A program made the translations under genes and the position numbers. Positions 11,332-22,064 of a stretch of DNA of 64,000 bases are shown here, in pieces (the stretch's first letter is position 1; every line of letters begins with the position of its first letter). This stretch comes from Elymus sibiricus (lineage: Eukaryota > Streptophyta > Magnoliopsida > Poales > Poaceae): NCBI GenBank assembly GCA_039707655.1, contig CM077666.1:395579886-395643885 (forward strand), in the 5' to 3' direction. Below the pieces are notes generated by a model. The model did not search any database and was not told the origin of the DNA. It worked only from the letters and a program-made list of their open reading frames with translations.

Positions 11332-11527
11332 ATATTCATAGCCAACATTCACAATCAACCCCTCAAAAGATTCACATATACACAAGTTCAGCATGTTTAT
11401 GCATCCAAGTGATTGAGAGGTCACAAGCCAATATTCATAGCCAACATTCACAATCAACAACTCAAAAGATTCATGTATACAAGTTCAGCATGTTTATGCA
11501 TCCAAATGGTTGAGAGATCATAGCCAA
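11332..11527. repeat. Two tandem copies of a 99 bp unit
   Basis: The unit beginning ATATTCATAGCCAACATTC at 11332 recurs at 11431, with shared blocks such as AGTTCAGCATGTTTATGCAT in both. The copies differ by a few substitutions and a small deletion. Confidence 0.8.
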
Positions 11528-12951
11528 TATCCTCCATCGACACACTTTAATTACCTGGGGTGTAGACTGGTTAAGTGGTGTTCACTCGGTGGTACTTCTT
11601 GCTAAAATTAGTGCTTGTCTGAGCAAACTTTTGAGTACACAAGAGGCAACACAGAGCATCTGAACTTTGCTTGTAGGTTATCCTCATGATGGTGGCCTCG
11701 ATGGCGCGAGAGGTTTGAGCATCTTGGCCACTACTTTCATCCAACTAGTTTGCTGGCTCATCTTGGTCCTGTAGCTCACCAAAATTCTACCGTGCAGACA
11801 AGGAGGCGGTGGACAAAATGAACCACCCAAAGTTTTTTTGTAGTTGAACTGAAATGGAGCATCCCTGGGGTGCAGACTGGTTAAGTGGTGTTCACTCTGG
11901 CACTTCTTCTTGTCAATGTCGATGCTTGTCTGCGTGAACTTTGGAGTAAATAGGAGCCAGCATAAGTATTTGACCATCTGATCTTTTTGTGCAGTTCTAC
12001 TGAAATCGTCAACGTAACGCTTTGCTTGTAGGGTCTTCCCATTAATGTTGCATGCAGTTTGGATGGGGTAAGTTCTCAGTTCTAAGATTGGCATGGAACA
12101 TTACGAGATGATACGCTTAATGTTGCCTGCGAGTTGAGGCTCCAAGTTACTCCTTTTATAAAGCTATAAAGCTATGCTGCCTCATCTTGGGTCTGTAGCT
12201 CACCAAGACTCTTACCTTGCACGCAAGAAAGGAGGCAGTGAGGGCAATGAACCACCCACTGTGATTGCCATGCTTATTATCTACTCGTGGATTAGATTAA
12301 TCAAAAAGGTGCCAATATTTCCAGCAGTCGAGCATCCCTGTTTGCACAGATATTGAGAAAGTGAGATTTACTATATTAGCGGCACTAGTTCATTAAACAT
12401 ATAGTAACAAATAGAAGCATTGTGATTATCTTAATGGCTAAAGATAGCAACATAGTAGCCTCGCTTAAAGGGTGGTATTAGTTTATTTTATTAGTGGCAT
12501 AGGCTCATCATGCAAAGAATTGGTGTGTACATAAGTTGCATTAGATTAACATGCAAAACTAAAGCACTTTCTCATGACAGTAGCACAATACCAAATTACC
12601 AATAGATATGACAAAGAACAATAATCAGGATGAAGGCTGTAGGTCAGTACCAACCTGTGTGAGGAAGCTTATCAATTAGCACATCCTTTGACTGGAAGCA
12701 GAGAAAAGCGACTGACAGGAAAGTAAGGAGGCAGTTGAGGCAATGAACCACCCAAAGTCTTTGTGCAGTTCCACTAAAATCGAGCATCCCTATTGGCACA
12801 TATATTGAGAAAGTGAGATTACTGTAATAGTGGCACTGGTTGATGGAACATACACTAACAAATAGAAGCATCCTCATTATCTTAATGGGTAAAGATAGCA
12901 ACATAGTAGCCTTGCTTAAAGAGAGGTATTAGTTTATTTTATCAGTGCCAA
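11528..12951. repeat. Degenerate long-unit tandem repeats (left of element D)
   Basis: Several blocks recur. CTGGGGTGnAGACTGGTTAAG is at about 11558 and 11867. A block with TGTAGCTCACCAA is at about 11772 and 12195. The block 12328-12492 recurs at 12780-12944 (452 bp apart, mostly identical). The unit starting near 12500 (CATGCAAAG ... TTTCTCATGACAGTAGCA) recurs after element D at about 25410-25490. No coding frame is supported. Confidence 0.7.
12947..12951. other. Target-site duplication of element D (left)
   Basis: GCCAA directly before the LTR; an identical GCCAA follows the far LTR at 25395-25399. Confidence 0.92.
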
Positions 12952-13321
12952 TGTGGCACCCCGGCTCAGAGCAATCGGTTTACCTTGCATTGCCAGACCA
13001 GAGATCAAGTCTTCTGGCAACACACAACAACTTGGTACAGAAAACAACCGCTTTATTGATCTCTTAGCGGAGACATAGGTTTACATCTTACATGAAGAGC
13101 GAGGCCAAGCGGCACACACGGTGCGGCTGCACTTATGTACATTATTTTGTAGACATGGCAGGGGCCTCGATGATAAGGGAACTACTACGCGGCAGCGGAA
13201 AGACGGGGTAGCGGAACTCCATTCCACAGGGACACTGCTGGGACACAGCCTAGATCGTGAAATAATGCTCGACGTCAACTCCTTGCACGGCTTCTCCTGC
13301 ATCTGGCATGATAAGCCAGGT

Positions 13322-13340
13322 GAGTACTTTGAATGTACTC
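13322..13340. repeat. GAGTAC/GTACTC inverted repeat in LTR of D
   Basis: GAGTAC at 13322-13327 and GTACTC at 13335-13340. The same structure is in the partner LTR (22435-22453) and in LTRs of elements A, B and C. Confidence 0.85.
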
Positions 13341-13668
13341 GCAAGCTCACAGCAAACAAACCAAGTGCGACAAACAATAACAAGGCATTTAATAGATTTA
13401 ATGCATGAGCAATATGCTACTCAACATGAGAGGTGCGTGAAACCTTGCCATGGTCCTCGGGACCAACGTACCATCTTGGGGTTACCGCATAACCACCCTT
13501 CATAACTTACCAACGGGATCCTTACTTGATCACATTCATACCTTTCATAGTGATCCTCGATCACCGTTTCTGCATGTGCCATCTTGTGAGTCTTAGTGTG
13601 CAAGTTAATTATTTCTGTTGACCCACGGTGTGACCTACTACGAACTGTGTCCATATCTGAGGACGCGG

Positions 13669-13696
13669 CTATCGATAGATTATACACTCTGCAGAG
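13669..13696. promoter_or_regulatory. Twin-palindrome motif, D 3' LTR
   Basis: CTATCGATAG (13669-13678) and CTCTGCAGAG (13687-13696), both perfect palindromes. The pair recurs at 22782-22809 and, in the same order on the element strand, in elements A, B and C. Function unknown. Confidence 0.8.
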
Positions 13697-15265
13697 GTTA
13701 GTACACTCTACCCACACTACGGAAATCATGGCCTCGTGCTCCCATTCGGGTGGACCAACGACATTCCGACAAAACCAATCTATTGCATGACACTCTCCCG
13801 GCCACTCCGACACACTCCCTTTTGGGCTATGTCCTGGGTGACCCCGATGTCAACATGTGACATCCGCCACCTCTGTGGCTGCCACCGTCGTGGCCAAACA
13901 TCAAAATTGTCCCAAACGGGGACCTAGGTACCATCAAAACTTGGGTCCTTAAGGTTATGACTGCCTACCGGGCCAGGGTAGCGCCAGAGCACAACCTTCC
14001 CTCGGAGGAGGCACCGGCGAGAGGCATGACAATAGACCACATTAGGGCCTTCCCATCCAGGCAAGTGTGGTTGCACCGGTGAGCTCGATTCGGTGGCACC
14101 ATGACTCGATCAACAGCATGTTCAAGTTGGATTTATTAACAGGTTTAACTTGAAAAGAAAATGATTCGAGCCATAGTGAATGAATGGATGCACGGGTCAC
14201 GGTCATGAAATGGATGCATCATATTACTACATGAGCATAAGACATGATACCTACTGCACACTATTCAAAAACAACATGTACCTTACTGCATATTATCAAA
14301 ATGACAAGATTAAAGTCTATGCAAGAAAGTCTATGTAGCAAGTTATTTTAAATAGTGAATAAATGATGAATTTAATTCAATTAAATCAAGTCATTGCAAT
14401 GCCATCCTTGCATATGAATGTTGTGGCTTGCCTTGGTTCAGAGGAGTGTCACAGTACTCCTGGTCTTCTCCAACACAATTAGAAGTTTCTGAAAATAATT
14501 TAAATGCAAAAAGAAAATGTCACATAACACTGTTTATTGCACCAGAAATTCTCAACAGCAAGGAAAATTCTGAAATTTGGCATACAGAAAGTTTGGAATT
14601 TTACAAACCAATAGCAAAAAGAATCAAATCATTTGGACTTATAGATTAAAAGATGTGGCTGGTCAAAGTTTGAATTAGAATCTGGTCAAATCTGATTTAA
14701 ACAGAAAAACCAGAACAGGTCACGTCGAAGGCGTATTCTGGAAATACGCCTCCACTTACGTACCGATTCGAGAGCGAGAGAGAGAATGACAGGTGGGGCC
14801 ACGGTGTCAGGGTTAAACAGAGAGAGGGAGGGAACAGGGGGCAGCGGTGCTGTCGTCGGCGGTTCTCTGGCGAGGAGACGTCGGCGATCACCAGAGAGAG
14901 GGGGAACGGGACGAGCTCGATGAGACGATCACGTACGTACCCGAAACACAGCCATGGGTGGTCGGACGGCGTCGCGGCGAGCTTCTCCAGAGATGGCGGG
15001 CGGTGGAGCTCGTCGGAGTTGACGATTTCGGCGACAATCCGGTGAACCCTTGGTACCGTCGTGCTCAGGAGGTCGTCACGGTCTCAATGGTGGCGGTGGT
15101 TCGAGCTGGAAGGGCCTAGGGCGAGTGCTATGAGCAGGGGGATCCGCGGCGGCCGCCGGCAAGGTTTGAAGGCCAGAGGCCTTCCCGGCTTGCCACCAGC
15201 TGTAGGAGCTCGATTAGAGAGAGGTGAGGTGGGTTGGGTTGGTTAGAACGAGCTGGGGAGTGCGG

Positions 15266-15273
15266 CATTTATA
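15266..15273 (-). promoter_or_regulatory. TATA box, D 3' LTR
   Basis: TATAAATG on the minus strand in a GC-rich setting. The 5' LTR counterpart, which would drive the element RNA, is at 24380-24387. Confidence 0.55.
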
Positions 15274-16349
15274 GGAAGAGGCGGGGCAGGGTTCGGGTGT
15301 CACCGGAGCAGTGCGGGAGGGTGAACAAGGGACGGTGTGGACTCGGGCAAGCAAGGGGACGACGCAGGCGACGCCATGCACAGCGCTCGCACGTGTACTC
15401 AGGCGCAGTCGCACTAGGGGGGCACAGGACGCGCGTGCAGCCACTGTGCCGACCGCTAGCGCCGTGGCCGCTTTCGGCGTGCGCGCTACCGGCGACGGGG
15501 CGGTCAGGGAGAGGCTGGGGGAGACGGAGGGGTGTTCACTGAGTTGATTGGACACGCTGCGGTGGCTCGAGGGGATTGGATGGACGGCGGCCGAGACGAC
15601 CCGATGTGCAGAGCGCGGCGACAGACCCGTCGAGCACTTGCGCATGCGCGGTCACCGCGTGCACTGGCACGAGGATGCTTTCGGCGCTGCCACACCGTGT
15701 CTATGGTGTAGTCCTTTCAACGCGGTGCCTAAAAACACTCTGGGATCGCCAAGTGGAGCAATGGAGGTGACTTGAGCTAGCTCAAAAGTTTCTGGACAGA
15801 AACTTCCTCCAAATGCTGTGGACAAATGGCTGGGTGGTTTGGGCTGAAATTAGGCGTTTAAGCATTACTTAGGAAGGTCCTTAAGTGGTAAAAATTTCAG
15901 ATCAAAAAGATCAAGGAATAATATAGTTTCTTCACAAAGTGACCTTTCTGGCCAGAAGCAAAAATATTTTACTGTGCTAAAATTCTCCAAATGACCATGG
16001 GATATTTTTGCATAGGAAGGTGAGGCATGACCCAAATAATATTTGGGAATTTTCTTGGGATTTTTAGATCAATAAAAATAGGGGTTGCTTTGGAGCTCTG
16101 TGGGAAAAAGGGCATTTTCAGAGAGAAAAAGGGCATAATGCCATTAAATAAAAATACCTAATGGAATTATTATGAGAGGGATGAGGTCCAGGGATGGTTT
16201 ATGGATAGAAGAACCCACTTGGAAGAAAATCAAAAATAAATCCAAGTGGTAAGTCCAAAAGAAATGACTGACAAACCCGAATGCAAAATCCAAATATTCA
16301 ATAAATCCAAGTGAAATCCAAATAAAAGAAAAAGGCAAAATCCAGGGTG

Positions 16350-17147
16350 TTACAAACCTCCCCCCTTAGGATCAATCTCGTCCTCGAGATTCGGTTGCTC
16401 GGGAAACAAATATGGGTATGCAGTCCTTAAGAAATCCGCCCTTTCCCAGGTGGCTTCGTCCTCAGTGTGGTGCTCCCATTGAACCTTGTAAAACTTTATA
16501 GTTTTGCTGCGGGTGACTCTGTCCATTTCTTCCAAGATTCTCAATGGTTTCTCCTCATATGTTAAATCCTTGGCCAGCTCTAGTTCTGCCATATCTGCCT
16601 GCTTTGCGGGTGGTGCGATGCATCTCCGTAGCTGAGATACGTGGAATACATCGTGAACCTCGGATAGTTCGGGAGGCAATTCCAACTGATAGGCCACTTG
16701 GCCTACTCTGGTCATAACTGGAAAGGGACCAATATATCTTGGTGCAAGTTTTCCTCGAGTATGAAACCTTTTGACTCCTTTCATAGGGGTAACTCGGAGA
16801 TATGCATATTCACCTGGTTCGAAGCTGATCCGCCTATGCTTTGAGTCATAGTAACTTTTCTGACGAGATTTTGCCACTTGAAGTTTGTCTCGAATTTCTT
16901 TGACTTGCTTTTCTGCTTCCATCATCAAATCAGTCCCGAAGATTCGGCTGTCTCCTGTCTGGGACCAGTTCAGCGGGGTACGACACTTGCGTCCATACAG
17001 GGCTTCAAAAGGTGACATCTTGAGGCTAGTCTGATAGCCGTTGTTGTAGGAGAACTCAGCATACGGTAGGCTGTCCTCCCATTTGGGTCCTTGTGCGAGA
17101 GCACATGCTCGAAGCATATCTTCCAAAATTTGATTTACTCGCTCTGT
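16350..17147 (-). pseudogene. Element D integrase C-terminal part and chromodomain
   Basis: Continues in frame from the next block after a TAG at 17145-17147. It begins with the end of the integrase catalytic core and the Gypsy integrase C-terminal SFNN/KMSPFEALYGRKC-type blocks. It then has the GEYAYLRVTPMKG and RYIGPFPV blocks and ends in a chromodomain-like stretch (YKVQWEHHTEDEATWE near 16440-16495). Chromodomains in this lineage bind histone marks and steer insertion to heterochromatin. The frame's stop lies at 16350-16352, at the 3' LTR edge. Confidence 0.9.
16355..16369 (-). other. Polypurine tract of element D
   Basis: On the minus strand the tract reads CTAAGGGGGGAGG, directly before the 3' LTR. 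It nearly matches the tracts of A, B and C. Confidence 0.88.
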
Positions 17148-19233
17148 CTACCCATCTGTCTGAGGGTGATAAGCAGTGATGTGCTTCAAAGCGGTTCCCA
17201 AGGCATGGTGTAGGCGTAGCCACAATGCCGAGGTAAACAAGGATCCTCGGTCTGAAGTGATAGTCCTTGGAACTCCATCTAGACTGACAATCCGGGACAC
17301 GTAGAGTTGAGCGAGTTGATCTGCACGGTAGGTGGTCCTGATTGGAATAAAGTGGGCCACCTTGGTAAGCATGTCGACCACGACCCATATGGCATTGTTT
17401 CCTCGCAGGGTCCTGGGTAATCCCACGATGAAATCCATGCAGATATCATCCCACTTCCATTGTGGAACGGGTAAGGGTTGAAGTAGACCGGCTGGTTTCT
17501 GGTGTTCGGCCTTCACCTTGTTGCATATATCGCAGCACGCGATGTAGTAGGCGATATCTTTCTTCATACCTTTCCACCAGAATGTTTGCTTTAAGTCTTG
17601 ATACATTTTCGTACCTCCAGGATGAATAGAGTATGCGGATTCGTGAGCTTCCTTCAGAATCTGCTGCTTTAAGTCCTTGAGGTTCGGTACACAGACTCGA
17701 TCCCGAAATCGCAGTGTACCTGTGTCATTAATGTTGAAATCTGGCGTCTTCCCTTCTCGTACTTGAGTCATTATCTTTAGTAACATAGGGTCACTAGGTT
17801 GAGTCTTTTGAATTTCACCTTCAAGAGTAGGGGTTACTTCCAAGGTAACCGCGCAGATTGCATCACATAAGATCATATTAAGCTGAGCTATTTCTTCTTG
17901 AAGTGCTGGGTGCAGACGCTCGATTAATGAGTTTGCGGTAGCCAGTTTGTGACTGAGGGCATCGACGACCACATTCGCCTTTCCTGGGTGGTAGTTGATA
18001 CCCAGGTCATAGTCTTTGACCAACTCAAGCCATCTTCTTTGTCGAAGGTTCAAATCCGGCTGTGTGAATATATACTTGAGACTTTTATGGTCGGTGTAGA
18101 TTTGGCATTGCTTTCCAATGATGTAATGTCTCCAAATCTTTAAAGCGTGAACCACAGCTGCCAGTTCTAAGTCATGGGTAGGGTAATTTTCCTCATGAGG
18201 TCGGAGCTGCCTTGATGCATAGGCCACGACCTTTCCATCTTGCATAAGTACACACCCAATGCCACGCCTTGATGCGTCACAATAGATGTCGAAGCTCCGG
18301 TAAATATCTGGGAGAGTCAATACTGGAGCGGTGGTCAAGCAGGTCTTGAGCTCATTGAAACTGTTCTCACATGCTTCTGTCCATACAAACTTCTGATTTT
18401 TCTTGAGTAATTCTGTCATTGGCTTGGCAATCTTTGAGAAGCCTTCAATGAAACGACGGTAATAGCCTGCTAGACCCAAGAAACTTCTGATTTCAGTCAC
18501 TGAAACAGGTGTCTTCGACTTCAGAACTTCGGTGACTTTGCTTTGGTCCACGGCCACTCCTTGAGCGGAAAGAGTATTCCCAAGGAATCCCACTTCTTTT
18601 AACCAAAATTCACATTTGCTGAACTTGGTGTAGAGCTGATGAGTGCGTAATCGTTCCAGCACTGCTCGGAGATGCTGCTTGTGCTCCTCTTCACTTTTGG
18701 AATATATGAGGATGTCATCAATGAATACCACCACAAATTTGTCCAGGAAGTCCATGAACACCTTGTTCATCATGTGCATGAAGAATGTGGGAGTGTTGGT
18801 CAGTCCAAATGACATGACCGTATACTCGTACAGCCCATATCTTGTGGTGAATGCTGTCTTAGGGATATCTTCTTTTCTGATCTTCCGCTGGTGATACCCG
18901 GTGCGCAAGTCGATCTTGGAGAATACTTGAGCTCCGCTGAGTTGATCGAACAAATCATCAATCCTTGGCAGCGGGTATTTATTCTTGATGGTGACATCAT
19001 TTAGAGCACGGTAGTCAACACACATCCGAAGACTGCCGTCTTTCTTGCCCACGAATATTGCAGGTGCACCCCAAGGAGATGAACTGGGGTGAATATATCC
19101 TTTTTGGAGCATCTCATCCAATTGTTTCTTCAACTCCACCAGTTCTGACGAAGGCATTCGATAATATTTCTTGTAAATTGGTGCTGTTCCGGGTACAAGC
19201 TCAATAGAGAATTCCAGTTCCCGATCAGGTGGC
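17148..19233 (-). pseudogene. Element D reverse transcriptase, RNase H and integrase core
   Basis: Open for 669 codons from a Met at 19157; the frame really begins at the frameshift near 19234. The RT has [10 protein letters not shown] at about residues 81-90 and the catalytic FIDDILIYS at 145-153. RNase H has [13 protein letters not shown] near 290-303 and [12 protein letters not shown] near 352. The integrase zinc finger spans H-x-H to CDIC near 505-545, and its catalytic Asp residues are in MDFIVGLP and [10 protein letters not shown]. The frame is cut by TAG at 17145-17147. Apart from this stop the domains look whole. Confidence 0.92.
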
Positions 19234-19957
19234 TGCCTGGCAATTCATCTGGAAACACATCTGGGAACTCACAGACCACTGGGACTAGATTCATTTCTGT
19301 GGCGATGGCTGCATAAACCATTCCTTTCTTCGGTATGGCTCGCCCAGCATAGAATCGGGCGAACTGACCTGAGGGATTTATGAGTGTGACTTCTCTTGTT
19401 GCACAGTTGATACAGACCTGGTGTCTTGTCAACCAATCCATCCCCAAAATAGTATCCAAGGTGGGAGACTCAATGGATACCAGTGATGTGGGGAAAATGA
19501 CTCCATAGATTGATATCATCAACCCTCGGCATACAATATTTGTCTTGAGCCTGGATCCGGGGGATTGTACCACCATAGCTTTGTCCAAAAGAGTATAGGG
19601 AAGATGATGTTGGGCAACAAAACTCCGCGAAATGAAAGAATGGGAAGCCCCGGAATCGAATAAAATTGTTGCAGGTATGTCATTAACAGGAAACATACCA
19701 ATGACCACCTCGGGGACTTCGGTGGCTTCTTCGGCGGAGATATGATGAACTTGCCCTTGAATGTATTTCCGTTTGGGGAATTGTCCCACGTAATTGACCT
19801 GAGGCTTTAGGTTGGCTTGTGTCTTGCCGTTCTTGGGACACTGCCTAGCGTAATGCCCAGTCTGTCCGCAGGTGAAACAGGCATTGTTACGCTAACAGTC
19901 TTCCTTATTTGGCTTGGCGACCACGGTCTTGATCTGACTTTCATTCTTGATGTTCCC
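19234..19957 (-). pseudogene. Element D gag zinc knuckle and retropepsin-like protease
   Basis: In frame 3 relative to the RT block. The CCHC knuckle CFTCGQTGHYARQC lies at about 19840-19885, with an in-frame stop just upstream and another at 19955-19957. The protease carries the catalytic [12 protein letters not shown] near 19620-19660 and ILGMDWL near 19430-19455. A 1 bp loss near 19233-19235, within the conserved link to the RT, shifts the frame. Protease would cut the polyprotein in the particle. Confidence 0.88.
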
Positions 19958-20835
19958 CTACTGCCAGGTCGGCTTGAATTCGAACTGAGGTTGCTGCCAA
20001 GCATGAACCTTCTGAAAAACTTGCCCTTCCTTCTTGGGTTCAAACTTGCGTTTGCGGTCTTCAAAGGCAGTCTTATGATTATTAACCAGTTTGTGTTCCC
20101 TTTCGGCAATAAGGGCCTTGTTTACCAAGGTTTGGAAGTCGGGGAAATCCAGCATGCTGAGTGCACATCGGAGGGTAAGATTGAGCCCTCCGAGGAACCG
20201 ATCTATCTTCTGTTCTTTAGTGGCCACATCATGAGTGGAGTAACGGGCCAAATGATTGAACTTGTTTAAATATTCACTTACAGTCGAGGTTCCTTGGGTA
20301 AGAGTGAGAAATTCTCGCTGCTTGACCTTCATGATGCCGGCAGGAATATGGTACTTGCGGAATTTGTCTTTGAATTTTTCCCAAGTAATCTCGTCTTCAA
20401 CGGGCCACATCTCTTTGGCATTGTCCCACCATATAGCGGCTGGTCCTTCTAGATAATGAGTGGCAAATGGCACCTTGTCAGCAGCTTCGGTGCGACCAAT
20501 TTCCAGTTTCTTCTCTATGGTCCTTAACCAATCATCGGCTTCCATCGGGTCCACTGCTTGACTGAAACTTGGGGTTTGGTCCTTTGAAAACCTGACAGCT
20601 TGGAGTGATTACCATTGTGATTGTTCTGCCCAACCACAGTCTGCATACTCCTCAAGAATTCCATCAGATCTTGGTTCCTCTTCTCTTCAAACATCCGCAT
20701 AATCTGTTCTGTTGTGGGAGCTTGAGGTGGAGGAGGTGGTGGCTGATATGGTTCTGGAGAATGTCCTGCTTGCCTGGCGGATCGACGAACTGGAGTATCG
20801 TCGCCACCATAACAGTTACTGCCACACCTTGTCAT
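19958..20835 (-). pseudogene. Element D gag (capsid)
   Basis: The likely start is the ATG at 20835, at the same place relative to conserved residues as gag in element C. The N-terminus has RRSARQAG and a proline run, then an MRMFEEKRNQDLMEFL helix. A frameshift near 20560-20575 moves the frame. The capsid retrotrans_gag core then follows with ADDWLRTIEKKL, YLEGPAAIWWDN and EYLNKFNHLARYS. The product would coat the RNA. Confidence 0.88.
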
Positions 20836-21061
20836 CCTATACTTGTTTCCCAATACGAAGCATCGAGATGAGCAACATCCATAAGGGGAAAATAGGAAAA
20901 TAGGGAGGTGAAGCAACAAACCCAGAAGAGAAAGCGAGAAAAGCCAAAGCGAATAGCAGAAAACAACATAATTATACAATACACCATCCAATATACAAAG
21001 CAGGGTAACAACATGGATATTACTGCTACATGCATACAACCAACCACTACATCATCCTTGT

Positions 21062-21895
21062 CTACACGCGACGACCTGGATCGCACTGGCACACTGACGG
21101 TCCTGCTGGTGTCTCCTCGGTGTCGGACTCCGAATCGGAACTGATAATGGATACATCCGGGGCAAAGGAAACACGGCGACGCTGACGGGAAGGCTCTCCC
21201 TCAGGGTCTGGAGCAGGGTGACTCCGCAGCATCGGAGCGGCTGGGGTAGCAAGAAGCATAGCCCACTGGGCTGGGGACTCATGGGGAGTCACTACTGAGG
21301 TGCACGAGCTACTCTGGGAGGGTGTGGGGATCACTGGTGTGGACGGGGGTAAGGTAGCTGGGGGAACAAGCGATGTGTGACTAAGCAGAGGTGGAGCAAA
21401 TGCAGATCGAGCGGCAGCTAGCTCACCTCGAACGCGGGTCAGCTCCTGGGCTAGACTGGTGATCAGGAACTATCCTGCTGTTATGTAGCGAGACAGGTGA
21501 CTGGCTGACCGGTCGCATTCCGTATTAATGTAAGGGAAGCGGATCTATCCTGACTCGTACAGGGACGGATAGAAGTAGAAACCTGGGTGAGTCTGCATCT
21601 GAACCTCGTTATAGCGCAAGTCAGTAAGAGCCTCAAATGCTGCGAACTGGATCGCCTGGTCGGGTGTAGAAGCCGTCCCGCTCTTGGTGGAACGAGTGTA
21701 CGTGCCCACCACGGTACTGTTGTGCAGGATGACCTCCGCGTGATACTCGTAGACACCATCGGCGAGCTGCTCTCGGTACACCTGGTATATGGGGTCATCG
21801 CCATCGGGGTAGAGTCGGCGCCACACGTTGGTCAGCAGATGCGGAAACGTGGAAGGTGCCGGCTCAGGCTGGTACGGATAAGGGACTGGTGCCAT
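21062..21895 (-). pseudogene. ORF0 of element D, extra ORF upstream of gag
   Basis: A frame of about 277 codons from ATG at 21895 (minus) to the stop at 21062, interrupted by in-frame stops at 21545-21547 and near 21472. It lies between the primer-binding site and gag and reads in the element direction. The core has IYQVYREQLADGVYEYHAEV, then STPDQAIQFAAFEALTDLR, then MQTHPGF. A Pro/Ser/Thr-rich middle follows. The tail has RRRVSF and IISSDSESD. Element C has the same layout and clear similarity throughout; element A shares the core. The core pattern (tyrosine-valine strands, then a glycine/serine turn, then an AA..AL..L helix) resembles a double-stranded-RNA-binding domain. This is my inference only. 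Confidence 0.75.
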
Positions 21896-22046
21896 CTACA
21901 CTCACAACATTAACTGGTCAGCATAAAATGCAAACTATATGCATGCGATGCAACACCCAAGTGCACAATCAACCTCAAATCACTACCGGGGCTAAAACTA
22001 CCGTTTTCTAACGCGTCGGCTGTCTAGGGCGTCCTACAGTCAGCGC

Positions 22047-22059
22047 GGCTCTGATACCA
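22047..22059 (-). other. Primer-binding site of element D
   Basis: TGGTATCAGAGCC on the minus strand, 5 bp from the 5' LTR edge. It is followed by GCTGACTGTAGG, shared with elements A, B and C. Confidence 0.92.
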
Positions 22060-22064
22060 AGCAT

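Larger units (their letters stand above)
12952..16354 (-). repeat. 3' LTR of element D
   Basis: 3403 bp, reading TGTGGCACC at the left edge and GTGTTACA at the right on the plus strand. Compared with the other LTR it keeps a stretch of about 85-90 bp (about 16231-16325) that the other has lost, and it has one copy of a 12 bp unit that the other has doubled. Confidence 0.93.

Noticed and set aside
13421..13813. 130-codon minus-strand frame present in both D LTRs (also 22534-22926)
   Set aside because: Present twice only because LTRs are duplicated; no domain, and it overlaps other open frames. Not kept in the related LTRs of B or C.
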